DNA of 64,000 bases. Origin: Anas platyrhynchos (taxonomy: Eukaryota > Chordata > Aves > Anseriformes > Anatidae). The stretch is from positions 5,493,001-5,557,000 of the forward strand of contig NC_092611.1 of the NCBI RefSeq assembly GCF_047663525.1, written 5' to 3'. This document shows, piece after piece, positions 1 through 12,220 of the stretch (the first letter of the stretch is position 1; every line of letters starts with the position of its first letter). A program made the translations under genes and the position numbers. Under the pieces are notes generated by a model. That model saw only the letters and a list, made by a program, of their open reading frames with translations, did not search any database and had not been told where the DNA came from.

Positions 1-3000
1 GTTTCAGAGCCATTTATATCAATAACAGGGCTACCCAGAGCTAATGGCTAATACTAATGAAAAGGGGATAATGAGTTTAAGCCGATCTCTGATGACTGCA
101 TCGGGCTGAATATAAGTCGTGGAGTTCAGCCAGCAGTTCCCACCTGGAAAAGCTCGAATTCACACGATATTTGCAAGTTAGGCTTGGCAAGGGCTGCTTG
201 GGGGTGAGGTGGGGGTCTCCCCAATTCCTCCACCCGTGTCTGTGGCTCAGGACCCATCCCACAGCTGCACCAGGCTGAGGCTGAGCTCTCTGAATTCCTG
301 AACACCTCCCTCCAAAATATTTGCCTTCCACAAAGAGCTCAGGGAGCTCTGTTTGTCCTACAACAGCCCTCTGACAGCAGCTACCTGGGGCTGCGGTCCG
401 GTTCCTTGTTAAGTCCCATCTATATTCCTTACCCCTGAATTACCAATCCGGCAGAGCACTGCTGCTCTATTTTTCCTGGGAATTGTTGCTTTCTCTTTGG
501 TCTCTCGCTGCCGTGATTATTATTGATAACAAAAGTGGTGCCCAGAAACCTCAGATGAGAGTCAAATCTCGATGAGGGACACACTGTAAGACACACTCCT
601 CGCCCCAGGAAGCAGCTTAAACACACAGCACAGATGCAAGAGGAAAAGAAAGATTTGAAAACATCCACAAGGTCACACAGGGAGTCTGCAGCACAGACAG
701 GGAAGGGAAAAAAAAATACACAAAATCACCAGTGCTGAGACATCCCTGCCCATCAGCCTTGCCCAAAAATTACCCCTTCTCTTCCTTTTGTTCATGCCAC
801 CCTTGGCTGAGAGGTGATCATGGCTTTTTTCTATTTTTTGTTACGCTGACCAGGCCAACAGCATCTTCCTCCTTAAAACTTGGGGTCTGGACGTGCACGT
901 TGCAAGGACATTGCTCTTAATTTCTACCATTTCTGCAACATCTTCCTCCCTTTACCTCCCTCGTGTTCTTAATGCCTGGCAAGGAGCTCTGCATGTGACA
1001 GCACCTGTGCCTGACCAAGATGTTAAAGCCATCATATTAAGGGCAGATAATTAAGGTTAGATCCCCATTAGGTCCTGATTAAATTGACAAAGTCAGAGGG
1101 ACAGATTTCATCCAAGGGCAACTCACAGCACCCAAGGCAGGAGCCTCCTGTCCTCTGCTGACACAATTTGGGGCTTTTCCCATAGCTGAAAATCCTCCAG
1201 CACCTCTCTAAGCTCTAAATCGCAGCACAAACGACTTGAGCAGAATGGCATTTCCCTACCCAAACACATTGCAAAAAAACCTCTGCATATCTGTCCTGGG
1301 CATCAACAGGCGCAATGATCACTGTAAAAGGTTTGAACATCGCAGAGTGTTCTTCACTCGGCAGTGTAACCTGCTCGTTATTAAGTGCTATATAACGCCG
1401 AGCTCCCGCTGCAAAAGGCTCTTCAGAAATGACAACATAAAGAATAATGGGCTCCAAGCAGGACTCAGGTGAAACCTGACAGTTAAAGCCAGGAGAATTT
1501 TATATCAAAATCCTGCGAGTTCCACAGGAGCAGAACACAGAGCCATAAATCACGACGGCTCGCCTTACAAGGTTGGTAGGACTGGGGAAATATAAAGCCC
1601 CAAAACTTTTTGATGAACATCCCAAGTCCTGAGCTCGCTACGTGGTTCTGTGCAACTGTTTTTCAACCTGTATTGACCCACATGTCCACAAATATTTCAC
1701 CGGCTTCTACTGAGGACCCAATACAGGGTAAATAGTACTCAAGAGAGAGTCCTTCCCCCCCAAAAAATGAGATATTTAAATTGCACAGTGAGGATGTTTC
1801 ATGATGTGAAAGGGGTGTTTCATGATGTGAGTTCTCTGGATGCTGCAGGAGAACATTTCAGCCTCTGACCCAAATCCTATTGCCCAAAAAGCAGGGGCAG
1901 GACGAGTCTTCACAATCAAGTTATGGGTTTCGCCATGAGAATGATGAGCAAATGTTTAAATACTAAACCAACACCATAAAAAAAAAAAACTCTTCCCTTC
2001 CAAAAAAAAATAAAGTATAGTTCTACTGCAAGCACCCAGAGGACTACTCAAGACTATTTTCCAGCAAACCCCCAGCAAAACCTTCCTCCACCTTCCTCCC
2101 AGCGGAGGACCCGGCCCTGAGGAGCGCAGCACCACGTGGCATGGTCTAGTCCAACCCTTGCTATTTGTTTTATGGGAACATGTATATCAGCAAGCACAAT
2201 TTAACCCAGGAATAAAGTTGGAGAGCAGTTTTAGTGGCTGCATTTCGGCTGGGCTGCTTCCCCTCGCCGTGGGTTATTGATCTCTGCAGAGAGGAGTCAG
2301 CAGGCTGGGCTGACACGCCGTCCCTCAGCCAGGGGTAATGTACGACCCTGTTGGGAGCTGCCGTTAACTGATGAACCCATCTGGCAGGGGAACCAGAGCA
2401 GTGATTGATTCACTCTCCATCCTGGTACTTAGACTTTTCACCCTCAACAGGCCACGAAGCCTCGTTCATCATCTTCATCAATCAAATGGGTAAATATCAT
2501 TAAATCTGCAGGCCACAGGCAGCATCATTTATATTTTCTTTTGCTTTTTTCTCTCTTTTGTGTTTCAAAAGTTTTGCCAGCTCCTGTCTCCACACCCTTC
2601 ACTGAATAATGGTGCTTCCACTCGCTGGGGATTCAGCGAGGTGAAATGGAGAAGCTGAACCCTGGTAAGATGGGACACGGGAGGGCTTTGGGTCCCTTGT
2701 GCCTGCCAGGATGCAGGGGAAGCTCAGAGCGTTCCCAAATGCAGAGATGTGGCCCCATGCAGCAGCAGAGCTGTTATTTGGTTCAACTTTACGACAGCTG
2801 CTGGATGGGCTCTGGGAGTTTTGCTCCACGACTGACATGGGACACAGCAGGAGGACCATGAGCAGAGCTGGGCACAAACCTGTGCTGCTCCACTGCATCC
2901 TGCGGAGTCAGGATCCTCCATCTGTGGTGTTCATCTCACCAAGCTTCCCGAGGACAAAGCCCTGCCACAAACACCACGCTCTGGCTGTCTCTGGGCAGGT

Positions 3001-3640
3001 AGAATGAAGCCCTTCGTAGCACAGCCAGCACCAGAAAGCCCTGGGGGAGGAGGTTACTGGTGAAGATTCAGGGAATGTGGCATGAGCAGCTGCTCAAGGT
3101 GCCCAAGGAGGGCTGGCTGGTGTTCCAGGTACTTGCACCTTATCACAACTGTTCATCAAAGCTGTGACTCCTATCTCAATGCTCCTACAGAAGCCTCTTA
3201 TCATATCACATCAAGATACCTAGCGTGGAGCCCGTTTAACAGCACGCCGACACCACAAACCAGAGGACGAGCAGGAAGGGGACAGAAAACCCATTAAAAC
3301 CCAACAGGTTGGAGGCTGTCCTGCAGCACGCCACTGTGTTCATCCCCCTCCCTCCCATCAGATCCACACAGGTCCCCCCTGCACAGCCGAGCGGTCTGAC
3401 AGCACCGCAGTGGAGGATGGATGGATGGGCCGCAGCCGCAGACAAATTCACCGCCCTCTCCCAGCAAGATGCTCCATCAAAAAAAGTTTTTTATTTTTTT
3501 TTAAAAAAGTAGAAAACGCTAGACAAAATCATCTGACTCAGGGAAATTTTTTTTTCCAGCAAGTTCGGAAAGGCCTTGAGTGAAAATCCTTGTCTAGCGC
3601 GACTGAGAGCCGCACGAAGGAACAGATGCAGCAGCCAGCC
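1..3640. other. Non-coding stretch, no gene seen
   Basis: The open frames here are short (about 100 codons or less), overlap on both strands and show no domain, splice-phase or codon pattern. Small AT-rich homeodomain-type patches occur at about 1.02-1.10, 1.22-1.46 and 2.21-2.52 kb; the last includes a TGATTGATT motif of PBX/MEIS type. They may be regulatory but cannot be confirmed from one sequence. A 15-base direct repeat (TGTTTCATGATGTGA) occurs at 1795 and again at 1816. Confidence 0.6.
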
Positions 3641-3649
3641 CATAAATTA

Positions 3650-4040
3650 AACCGTGGAGGAAAGGTTGGAAGAGCCAAATGAAATCTCCACCTGCCATTA
3701 GTCCCGAGCAGAGCGAGGGCCAGGAATGCTGAAGGAGGGCCAACACCGGCGATGGATGGGCAGAGGAGTCATCCTATTAGCCTTAATTGCCGTTTCAATA
3801 CCGTACCCATGTCTCCACATAAGCCTTCATTTTGTGCAAAGTTGTCAGTTCGTGTCCTGAATGGGCCAGGCTTGTTATCAGCAAGCCGTTTACAGCCCCT
3901 GGGCTGTGCATTAATTAAAAAGGCTTTGTGCTGAGGCTCATTCATTAGCACACTGCTCCTTTAATCACTGCCTCTTCAGCCACCAGGACAATCTATAAAT
4001 CTCCTCAAATATGAAATGATGAAGTGGAATGGTTCCATTT
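3650..4040. promoter_or_regulatory. Candidate conserved non-coding element
   Basis: This block differs from its surroundings. It is free of low-complexity DNA and dense in TTAATT/ATTAA/TAATCA homeodomain cores (around 3780, 3911 and 3961), with TTATCAGC and CATTAGC elements between them. It has no coding potential. The texture is typical of vertebrate developmental enhancers, but conservation was not measured. Confidence 0.35.
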
Positions 4041-7000
4041 ATTACAACGCAATAAGTCAGGATAATGTGGAGGTGGACAGGGTGGTGCTGGAGCTGTCTC
4101 CCTGCCCAGTTATCCCTTCTCATTACTGACAGCGACCACGAACCAGAAGAGCAGAAGGGATGGGGACACGGAGGTGAGCACAAGGGATGGGGTCTTCCTA
4201 CCTCCTGCCTTCCACCCAGCTTGCTGCAGCTGACCAAGGATGATGCAGAAAGCAGGACACGGTTTCTTGGCTTTGAGAAGAAATAAATAAGTTTTGCCCT
4301 GAAGAAGTTGTAAAGATTTTGCTGTTTTATGCGGTCACTGTCTACACAAGCAGCTACCTGCAGCACGGGGTGGAAGCCTGCCTGCTTTGCACTCCTGTTC
4401 TCCCATTTGCTCCCTCCTTTAAACGTTGTTTCATCATTTCTGGGTTGAGACAGGTAGACAAGATTGGGAGAGCATCAACAAGTACAAAATCCATGCAGGA
4501 ACACAAAGCTTCTGCTTCGCCACTTGTGGCTCCTCTCCCAGCAGCGGGGCTCCCACACGAAGTTACCAAATGAATTACGACTGCACACGTTGGGTTAATG
4601 AACAAAGGTAGAAGGGGGAAAACCAGCCTGACTTCGCATTTCCTAATTAAATGCATCAAGGATGCCTAACTAGCAAGGGCAATCCAAATTTCTCCATGAT
4701 TTTCTCTCTTGCTGGCAATCTGGGAGTTATTTGGCATCTTGAGGATGCGCCAAGGGAAGCAGCAGAGCTACCAGCTCTTTGAGAAAAACAGCCGCAGCTT
4801 CCAGAGAAAGTGCAAAACGAGAACTGCCCATACAAAAGTTAACAAAAGCTAATTATGCTCCTAGATAAAAGGGAAGTGTTTAGAAGAAAAGCAGGATTTG
4901 TAAAGAACGCTGTGGTGTCTTTTGACAAACCACTTTTTCCTGTCAAAAAATACCTAATAAGAAATATCCAGTTCCCACTCAATACTTCTCCAATTTGCTA
5001 CTTTATTTTCTTTGCTCTCTCTATTCAGCTTAGAAAGTCTTGAATTCTTCGGCACCAACAGTTATATAATTAATGTGTCTGTTAATACAATTAAAACTGC
5101 AAGTTGATTTATCCAAGTCAAAATTTATTCACAGCAAAGTCAGTTGTGATAAACTGACTGCATGAAAAACTGAAATCATCAAAATATCATATTTCAACAT
5201 TTTCTTTAAAGCTGAAAGCTGTTCCAAAGTCTCTCCTCTTTTCAAAATCCAGGTTATCATCGGTCAGGATTTTTTTTTTCAGATAAATGGTGGAACATGC
5301 AGCCTACAAACACACACCATCTTAACTGACCCAGCCTAATTTTGCAGGAGGGGATCTCTTGGCCCATGAAAATGCTCAAGGTTTTGATGTTTTGTTCCCA
5401 TTCATTATCAGAAGAGCATTCAAAACGGTGCTACAGGATGGGGAAATTATTTCTTCCCCCACATTACAAAGGGCTGAGTGTGCACAGCGTTCAAACCCAC
5501 AGATCTTTAATACTAGCAATTTGCTAAGTGCTAATTTGTCAACATGATACCTTTCATCTCCAGGCTTCCCAAAACACTTCATTTGCTCAAGAGTCACTTG
5601 TCCCACCACAATAAGGTTTTGGATCATCCAAGCAGTGCCTCAAGGAGGAAGTTTGGGTTCCTCTGCCCCCCAAGAAGGGCTCCTGCAGCAGATGGGCCAC
5701 TAATTACCACTCGAGTCAACAATTAACCCTGTCCCTGGCTCATCCATGAGCTTCGAGGAGCTTTTGAGAGGGAACAGCATGCCAGGGTCCTTTACCATCA
5801 GAAAACTCTATTATGCAGATCTTCAAAAAAGCTCATTACTACAAAGCTATGAGCATTCAATCCCATTAATAAAACACATCAGTATATAATTATGATATTA
5901 GGCACTTAAATTGCAGTTTTCATCTGCCGCTCTCAAAGTGTTTTACCATCGTAAATTAAGTCCCCCTAATTTGGGCTGGCCAGAGTTTTCCATTTGAAGC
6001 TTCTTCCTCAAGAGGAACCTGATTGTGTGCTCAAAAAGGAAATCGCACGGAGGGGCTGTTCTTCCCAAAGATGTTTGCATCCCTCCTGGGGAGGTGCACG
6101 CCGGGGGAAAACCCATAAACCCATAAAAATGCTATGGGAATGAAGAGTCCAAATGGCAGAAGAGGAGCTACCACTCATCTAGAAACGTCCATGGTGGCAG
6201 GGAAATTGTTTTTACTGCAAGCTGCCGAGGACAGGGACTGGGGTTGATTGCATCTTAGCCCAGCACCCCTCTGGTCTCTGGTCATCCCCATCACACCGGG
6301 GTCACAAAACAAAAATGCCTTATGTGAATAAAACCACCCCGACACTCATCCCTTCTTCTCGGGACTCACCCAACCTTCCTATCCCCCAGTTTTCTTGCCT
6401 CCTGGCATCTCCTTGCTGGGATGCTCAGCCTGCTTTGAGGATGAGGATGGAGCCCCACTCGCTGCGGGCTGACAGCCGTGCTTGGGCACCGCTGCCCTTG
6501 AGTAGATGGAGGCTGACAGCCGCTCCTCCGGAGCCACGTCCTGGCCCACGCCGGAACAAATACGCTTCCAGCAGGCAACGAGGCTGAGTAAATCAGACAT
6601 GACAATAAAAGCATCCAGGAAATTCTCCGTCTGGGAGGCAGAGCGCGCCCGGCACACCGGGTTCAGCTTTAATTTGTGAGCAGAGCCACGCACTCAGGAG
6701 GTTATCGCACGAGTACCGGTGTAAGCGATATCACCACGGGCACCAAAAGGCAGCCTGCTCACAAACCCGTCAGCTGGTAAACACCAATCTTCAGTAATTC
6801 CAGCTATTAAAAACAACTCAAGGAGAAATCAGATCTCATTTCGCAGGGGTCTCAAGGACTTTTTAAAGTTTTCCCGCATTTGAGCTAACAGTTGGTGACT
6901 TTTATATGTTCAGCTGCTGCGCTGCCCCCAGGTTTATTAAATTCACATCCAGGGAGCCAGGATGGCTTTTTCTTTTTCCCAGAGAACCCCAGGAGAAAGG

Positions 7001-8980
7001 GAAGTGTCCCAGGCATCCCTCCAAGTTACGGTCTAGGAAACTATGGGGGACAGAGAGCGGCAGACCACAGGACAAACGAGGCAGATGCTGCTCCATGCAC
7101 GAATCCAGCATGGCCACACACATTTCAGGAAAGTTTCTACATGCCTGGTACCCACACATTTTAGGCACGCAGCACGAGCCATGTTCATATCACAGGGACA
7201 CAGCAGCTGACCCCTTCTCCAAAAGTCCCTTTCCTTAAGCATCTTCATTTGCAGGCTGAAGTCACAAAATCAGGTCTCCACATCAACTTTTAGCTTTAAA
7301 ATACTGCTTCGTGCCCACCCCCTTGAAAACACAATGGGAAAAATACATGCATTTTTTCCCCCATATATGACCAAAATCACTTTTCCCCTGCAAATGCTTT
7401 TTTTCAGCTCTCATAGAAATTAAACCCATTTCATTGGAACTGGGGAGCTTCTCCAGTCTGCTCTCCCACGTGTTCCACCACCAAGTTGCTCAGGGGATGA
7501 TGACATCTCTGGATTCCTCTTGGGATTTACCACCTCCCTGTCACAGGTAAGAGGATTTAATGGTATTCATCCCAGACCACCACGTATGCTTCACACGCTG
7601 CCTGGGTGAAACCCCATTAAATCCAGCCAGGTTTTACAAGCCACGACAAAGAAGAAGAAACTACACGGCCAGGCACAAGCCGGGGAGAAGAGGGGTGCTC
7701 AGGAGATTTTTCTTTTGGCACTTATTGTCTTTCTAAACTCTGCAATCTGTACAATATCTATGTTTGTAATCACTCGAAAATTTTCAATTAAATGTAAAAA
7801 ACCAGAAACAAGTAAATCTATTCTCTCTTTTGACTGTTTTATTGATTGAAATGGATGTCTGAGCTGCGGCCACTGAACCATGAAAAGCAATCTGTCTTAG
7901 ATGGGTAAGAGATCGTTAGGAAATCGTTGTGCTGAGGCAAGAATAACGGTGCGTGTGCGCACCAACACGCGTGCACACACGTGGTGCATGTGCACAGATG
8001 GCTTACCCTGCAGGAGAATGTGCATCTGCAATGAAAAATATGTAGGAACATTTCCTAATATGAAGCTTGAGGCAACCTGAGGTGTTGGCTCATCACAAGA
8101 CCTATCTAAGTCTTGTAACTTTTAGAATTTTGCTCAGCAGTAGAGCTTTGCAAAAATGCAAAGAGGGGGAGCACGAATCTCAGGGTCTGCCCTTTGTTAC
8201 AAGCACTAAGAGCAAGCAAAACGCTTCTGGGGTCACTGGGAGATCTCACGTTGCTCACAAGGAGGTTTCCTAGCTGGTGGTTCACCTTCATCTGCAGCCT
8301 TGGCCCCTCAGAAGGACGCCGAACGGGTACCAGACGTCACCAGGAACATCTCGTTTTGCACCGCCTGGGTGGTTGGGGTGTGAGCTAGCCCCCGGCAAGG
8401 CAAAGGAGGGAAGGAGCTGCCCACGTGAAGCTTCTGCCTCATTTCAGGGTTCCCAGACTGCAGCGGAGACATCGAACACGGGCTGCTAACAGATTCAGGA
8501 ACAGATGGATGACGCCTTGGTCTGCACTGACAATACTTTCCTTTTTTAAGCAAGAGTATCCTAATATCAACTCGACATATCTGAGCACCTCAAGTTCAAG
8601 CTTAAATTAACTGAACACTGTAGGGTTGGTTGTTTTTTTTTATCATAACCCATCACCATCCCACATGCTGAGAGCCTCGGGGAGTTCAGCTCGGCGAATT
8701 CTCAGCCTGTGCAAGAACAAGACTGCATTTCTTCAAGCCAGCCCAGGTACCCTGGGCATGCACCCACCCAGGGAAAAAACCATTACAGGGCAGCTCTGGC
8801 AAACCCTGCTGCAAAACGTGCCTTTGGGGAAACCTACCCTAATAACCACCCTCCTAAATGGCAGCAAAACCCCTTCCAAAAAGCCCCTTTTAATATTTTT
8901 TCTCTCCCAGTGGCTGGGGTCCTAGCAGCTTCCTCCCACCAGCACGAGGCATCCTTGTCACGCCAAGAGCCCCGGAGGAG
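4041..8980. other. Non-coding stretch, no gene seen
   Basis: Mixed-composition DNA with moderately AT-rich parts (about 4.8-5.3 and 5.8-6.0 kb). No open frame exceeds about 133 codons, and none looks like an exon with matching splice sites. The only notable object is the alternating purine-pyrimidine tract at 7.95 kb, listed separately. Confidence 0.6.
7948..7999. repeat. Alternating purine-pyrimidine (GT/GC/CA) tract
   Basis: The sequence is mostly alternating GTGCGTGTGCGCAC- and ACGCGTGCACACAC-type steps. These two halves are imperfect inverted copies of each other. This is the kind of sequence that can adopt left-handed Z-DNA or a small cruciform. It is too irregular to be a standard microsatellite. 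Confidence 0.55.
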
Positions 8981-8984
8981 GCAC

Positions 8985-9230
8985 CGAAGATGTCAGCCTC
9001 ATCCGGAGCCTTTAATATACTTTCTCTAATTAAGCTATTCAATTCACCAGCTTAAATAGCTGCCAATAGCTGCTACAAATTGATTTATCTTTTGATGAAG
9101 GTAAAATTTGCTGGAAAAATGAGAAGCAAACAACGTATGGGTTTGGGGGATTAAATTACTTTGTATTGTGTTACGATTCAAACATGTTCTGGAGACAGGA
9201 TGAGTCTTTTACAAGTAAATTGTTTTTACA
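8985..9230. promoter_or_regulatory. Candidate conserved non-coding element
   Basis: AT-rich block with closely spaced CTAATTAAG, GCTTAAATAGC and TTGATTTATC motifs and no coding potential. It stands out from the GC-richer flanks. A regulatory role is inferred from motif density only. Confidence 0.25.
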
Positions 9231-11219
9231 CCATACATCCATTGCTATGTAAACAGAAGCACGCTAATTTACACATCCACCTACAATACCTGCTAGATAA
9301 CAGAAGTGTATGCTTAAAAGCCAGATGAGATCCTGAGCTCTCCGTGGGCACACACACAAATAAGAAGCAATCCTCCCAAAACCCACCTTGAGATTGGAAA
9401 AAAAATAAAGTCTTCTGGAAAAAGACACAAGGCACGATCCTTCCATAATAGATGTGGCCTAGAGCAGTCCCTACGAGAAAGGTCACAAACGATGAGTGTG
9501 CTGAGGGCTGGGTTTGGAAAACTGCATTTCATTTCCCCAGCCATCACAGCCCGTGAGCCGTACCGACAGCACCAGCCTGGAGAGTTTGCCACCTGCGCTT
9601 CACTCTCTTCCTTTATTTATTTTAAGCTCATCAATCAGAAACACAAGGTGAAGAGGGATAAATATTTAGAGTAAATCACAGCCGGCCTGACGAGACTGAG
9701 AAGTAGTAGCCAGCACCAGATAATTTGCTTGAGCTCAAATGAGAGGTTTCCCCCGTGGGATGGGGCATTATAACCCGGCTAAGCAGGAGAGGCGAGAGGA
9801 GAAGCTGCCCTTTGCAGCTCCAACACCCACAGCACGCAGGGCTACAGGCAGCGATGCCCACACAAATCCACATCACCCGCCTGTTCCCAGCAAAAGCCGG
9901 GCTCGTCTCACCTCAGCAGTGGAAATGAAATTTGTCTGTGTGCCTGCTCGCTCACAACCAGCTCCTTCATTTCAGATCATCCCCGACATCAGTTTCTCCA
10001 GAGAGCGAGCTAAAAAGAGTTCAGTGCAGGGGCTGCAGCAACAGCCACAGAGGTTTTGCTTTTATTGACTGTCATTTCGTGCAACCACTTTATATGCTAT
10101 TTTGGACATAGGCATTTTCTACACAAACACACGGCTGACATCTAGGAGTGGATAATTTGCCCAGACAGGCAGTAAATACATCCCATCTCATGCCTCTTCC
10201 TAGAATAATTTGCTTGCCAGTGTCACCTGCCATGTAAATCATCACCTTGGAATTTATTCTAAGCTACATTTCTAACTGCTCTGGACCGACCAGAAAAAAA
10301 GGAATCCAGCAGAAGGTCCCACAGCCCTCGCTGCCATAGGGGAACAGGGATGCTCCTTTCCTCACCAGTATTTTAAATCTATCTCAGAAAAGACATCTGA
10401 ATTCATGGCTCCCCAGTTGAATTTCCAGCTCTTAGTTTTGGAGGAATCCTAGATTTTCCTCCAGCTACACAAAAGCCAGTTACGTAAGGTTTTGTGCCAC
10501 ATCAAGAGCTCTCCTTCTGTAAATATATTTCTCACTGAACGAGTATCCAATAACTACCTACCACGTGTTTACTGCACCCAACAAGTTACAGCTGGACTGC
10601 AAAATGTCATGAATCTCACAAGATATTGGGACTTTCTTTTCTCCCGGTGGCAATTTTTGTTTAAATCTTCCCCCAAAATGAGAATCAAGTCAGGGGTTAA
10701 GGTCAATTGCACTGCCCAGGCTGGAGCCTTCCCCAGGAAAGAGCAAAATGCAATGTTCATAGCACTGAGCCTAAAAACCAAGCAGAGAAACCTCCACCGA
10801 AACTTCCCATCTCAAAACCTGGACATTTATTGCAGACCTTTTTGCCATTTCCAACAGAGATGGCTTAAATAAGGCGGGCTTGGCAGAGAGGTTTGGGTTG
10901 CAGCTGGGGGACGCGGTCCTGGGGGGCTGCAGCTCCCTGCCCAGCACACCCTGAGCATCCCTGCCTTCCCCGTCTTGTGCTCCAAACACTCGAGCATCCC
11001 TTTTGTTGCTCGACTGTCTCCCTTAATCCCTTCCTCAGTCATTATTCAATATTTGGTTTTGTGACTACATTATTTAACTTGGCAGAGCGTTTTGGGATGC
11101 AGCTTGCATGAAAGGCTCTGCTTTTAAGAATCGGGGGGGGGGCACTGCCATGCAGGCAGGAGGAGAGAGCTTCAGCAGTGACAACAAAGGGGAAACCAAA
11201 GCTTCACCCATCAAGAAGA
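9231..11219. other. Non-coding stretch, no gene seen
   Basis: No exon, repeat family or RNA gene recognised. The longest open frame (126 codons, 10492-10872, + strand) has no domain and an unremarkable composition. Confidence 0.6.
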
Positions 11220-11440
11220 CTCTCCGGGGAAAGTAGGCTGGTAGTTACAAAAATCATCATTTGAGGGAATAAATCACCAAAGCAAACTCCACTGTCGGTA
11301 ATTTTGTGACGCAGAAAATTGATTCGTGCTTTACAATCAACACGCATCTTCCTCCATAATGTATGCTCGACATTTTAACATAATTATTTACGCAACAGTT
11401 TTAACATTTGCAGCCTTCCCCGGCTGTCAACCTGGAAGTA
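11220..11440. promoter_or_regulatory. Candidate conserved non-coding element
   Basis: AT-rich, non-repetitive block with homeodomain-like and CDX/HOX-like cores (ATTATTTACG, TTTAACATAATT) and GTAATTTTGTGACG. There is no coding signal. Conservation is not demonstrated. Confidence 0.25.
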
Positions 11441-11754
11441 ACAAAAAAAAATAAAATTTTAAAACACTCTTCTTCAGAGACAGGATTAAAGAAAAAAAAA
11501 AAAAATCAATCTCAGAGCAACCTCCTTTGTATTTTGTTGTGACAAGACTGAATTTAAACAGCCTGTGAAGTCAAAACAACAGGAGAAATATCAATACACA
11601 TTAATTTAATCAAGAAAACACTCTTCTGCCATTCCAGGCCAAGCTCGGCTTCGTTTCTGCCGCAGTTTCCGAGGGAGCCACGAGCATCCCGCTGCCTGCC
11701 CACCGCCACCTGCAGCGGCCAGCGGCCTCCTGAAGGCAGCGGAGCCGCCTCCGA

Positions 11755-12220
11755 GTCCCCTCTCCATTTGCATGCGTTTGTCACATTCGCTCGCAGGCGC
11801 AAATCAAGATTCTTGGCGTGGCACGGCCTCGCTATCGCATCTCCATCTCTCCTAGAAAAAAAAAAAAAGGCTCATTTCTGCCAGCAAACACGCCCCGGCT
11901 GGCCGTCCTGCGGCATCCCTATTGTCTGGCACGGAGCGAAGGCTGCTTTCAAAGGACAGCCAGATGAAAGGGTAAACATGTTAACAAAAACCACCCTCGC
12001 CACACTTGACTTCGGCGGATCCTGAGCGTGCAAGGCAACACTTTGAAACAAGAATCTCATTAAGGGAGGCAGAGTTGAAAGGAGAAGCCCCGGCATACCA
12101 AATGCAGAAATCAGATGTACTTGACCTTTCAAATGAATGTACATTTTCTGACTGACTGTTCATGTCGGAGTAATTCAAACAGGCACCTGATAATCCTCTT
12201 AAAAGACTGAAATTTGGATA
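11755..12220. promoter_or_regulatory. Candidate enhancer with FOX- and SOX-type sites
   Basis: The block contains GGTAAACATGTTAACA near 11971, which is an overlapping pair of forkhead-type cores (GTAAACA and TTAACA). It also has CCTATTGTCT near 11919, a SOX-type core, and a TTTGCATGCG element near 11766. A short A-run at about 11.86 kb interrupts it. The motif content is seen directly; enhancer function is inference. Confidence 0.3.
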
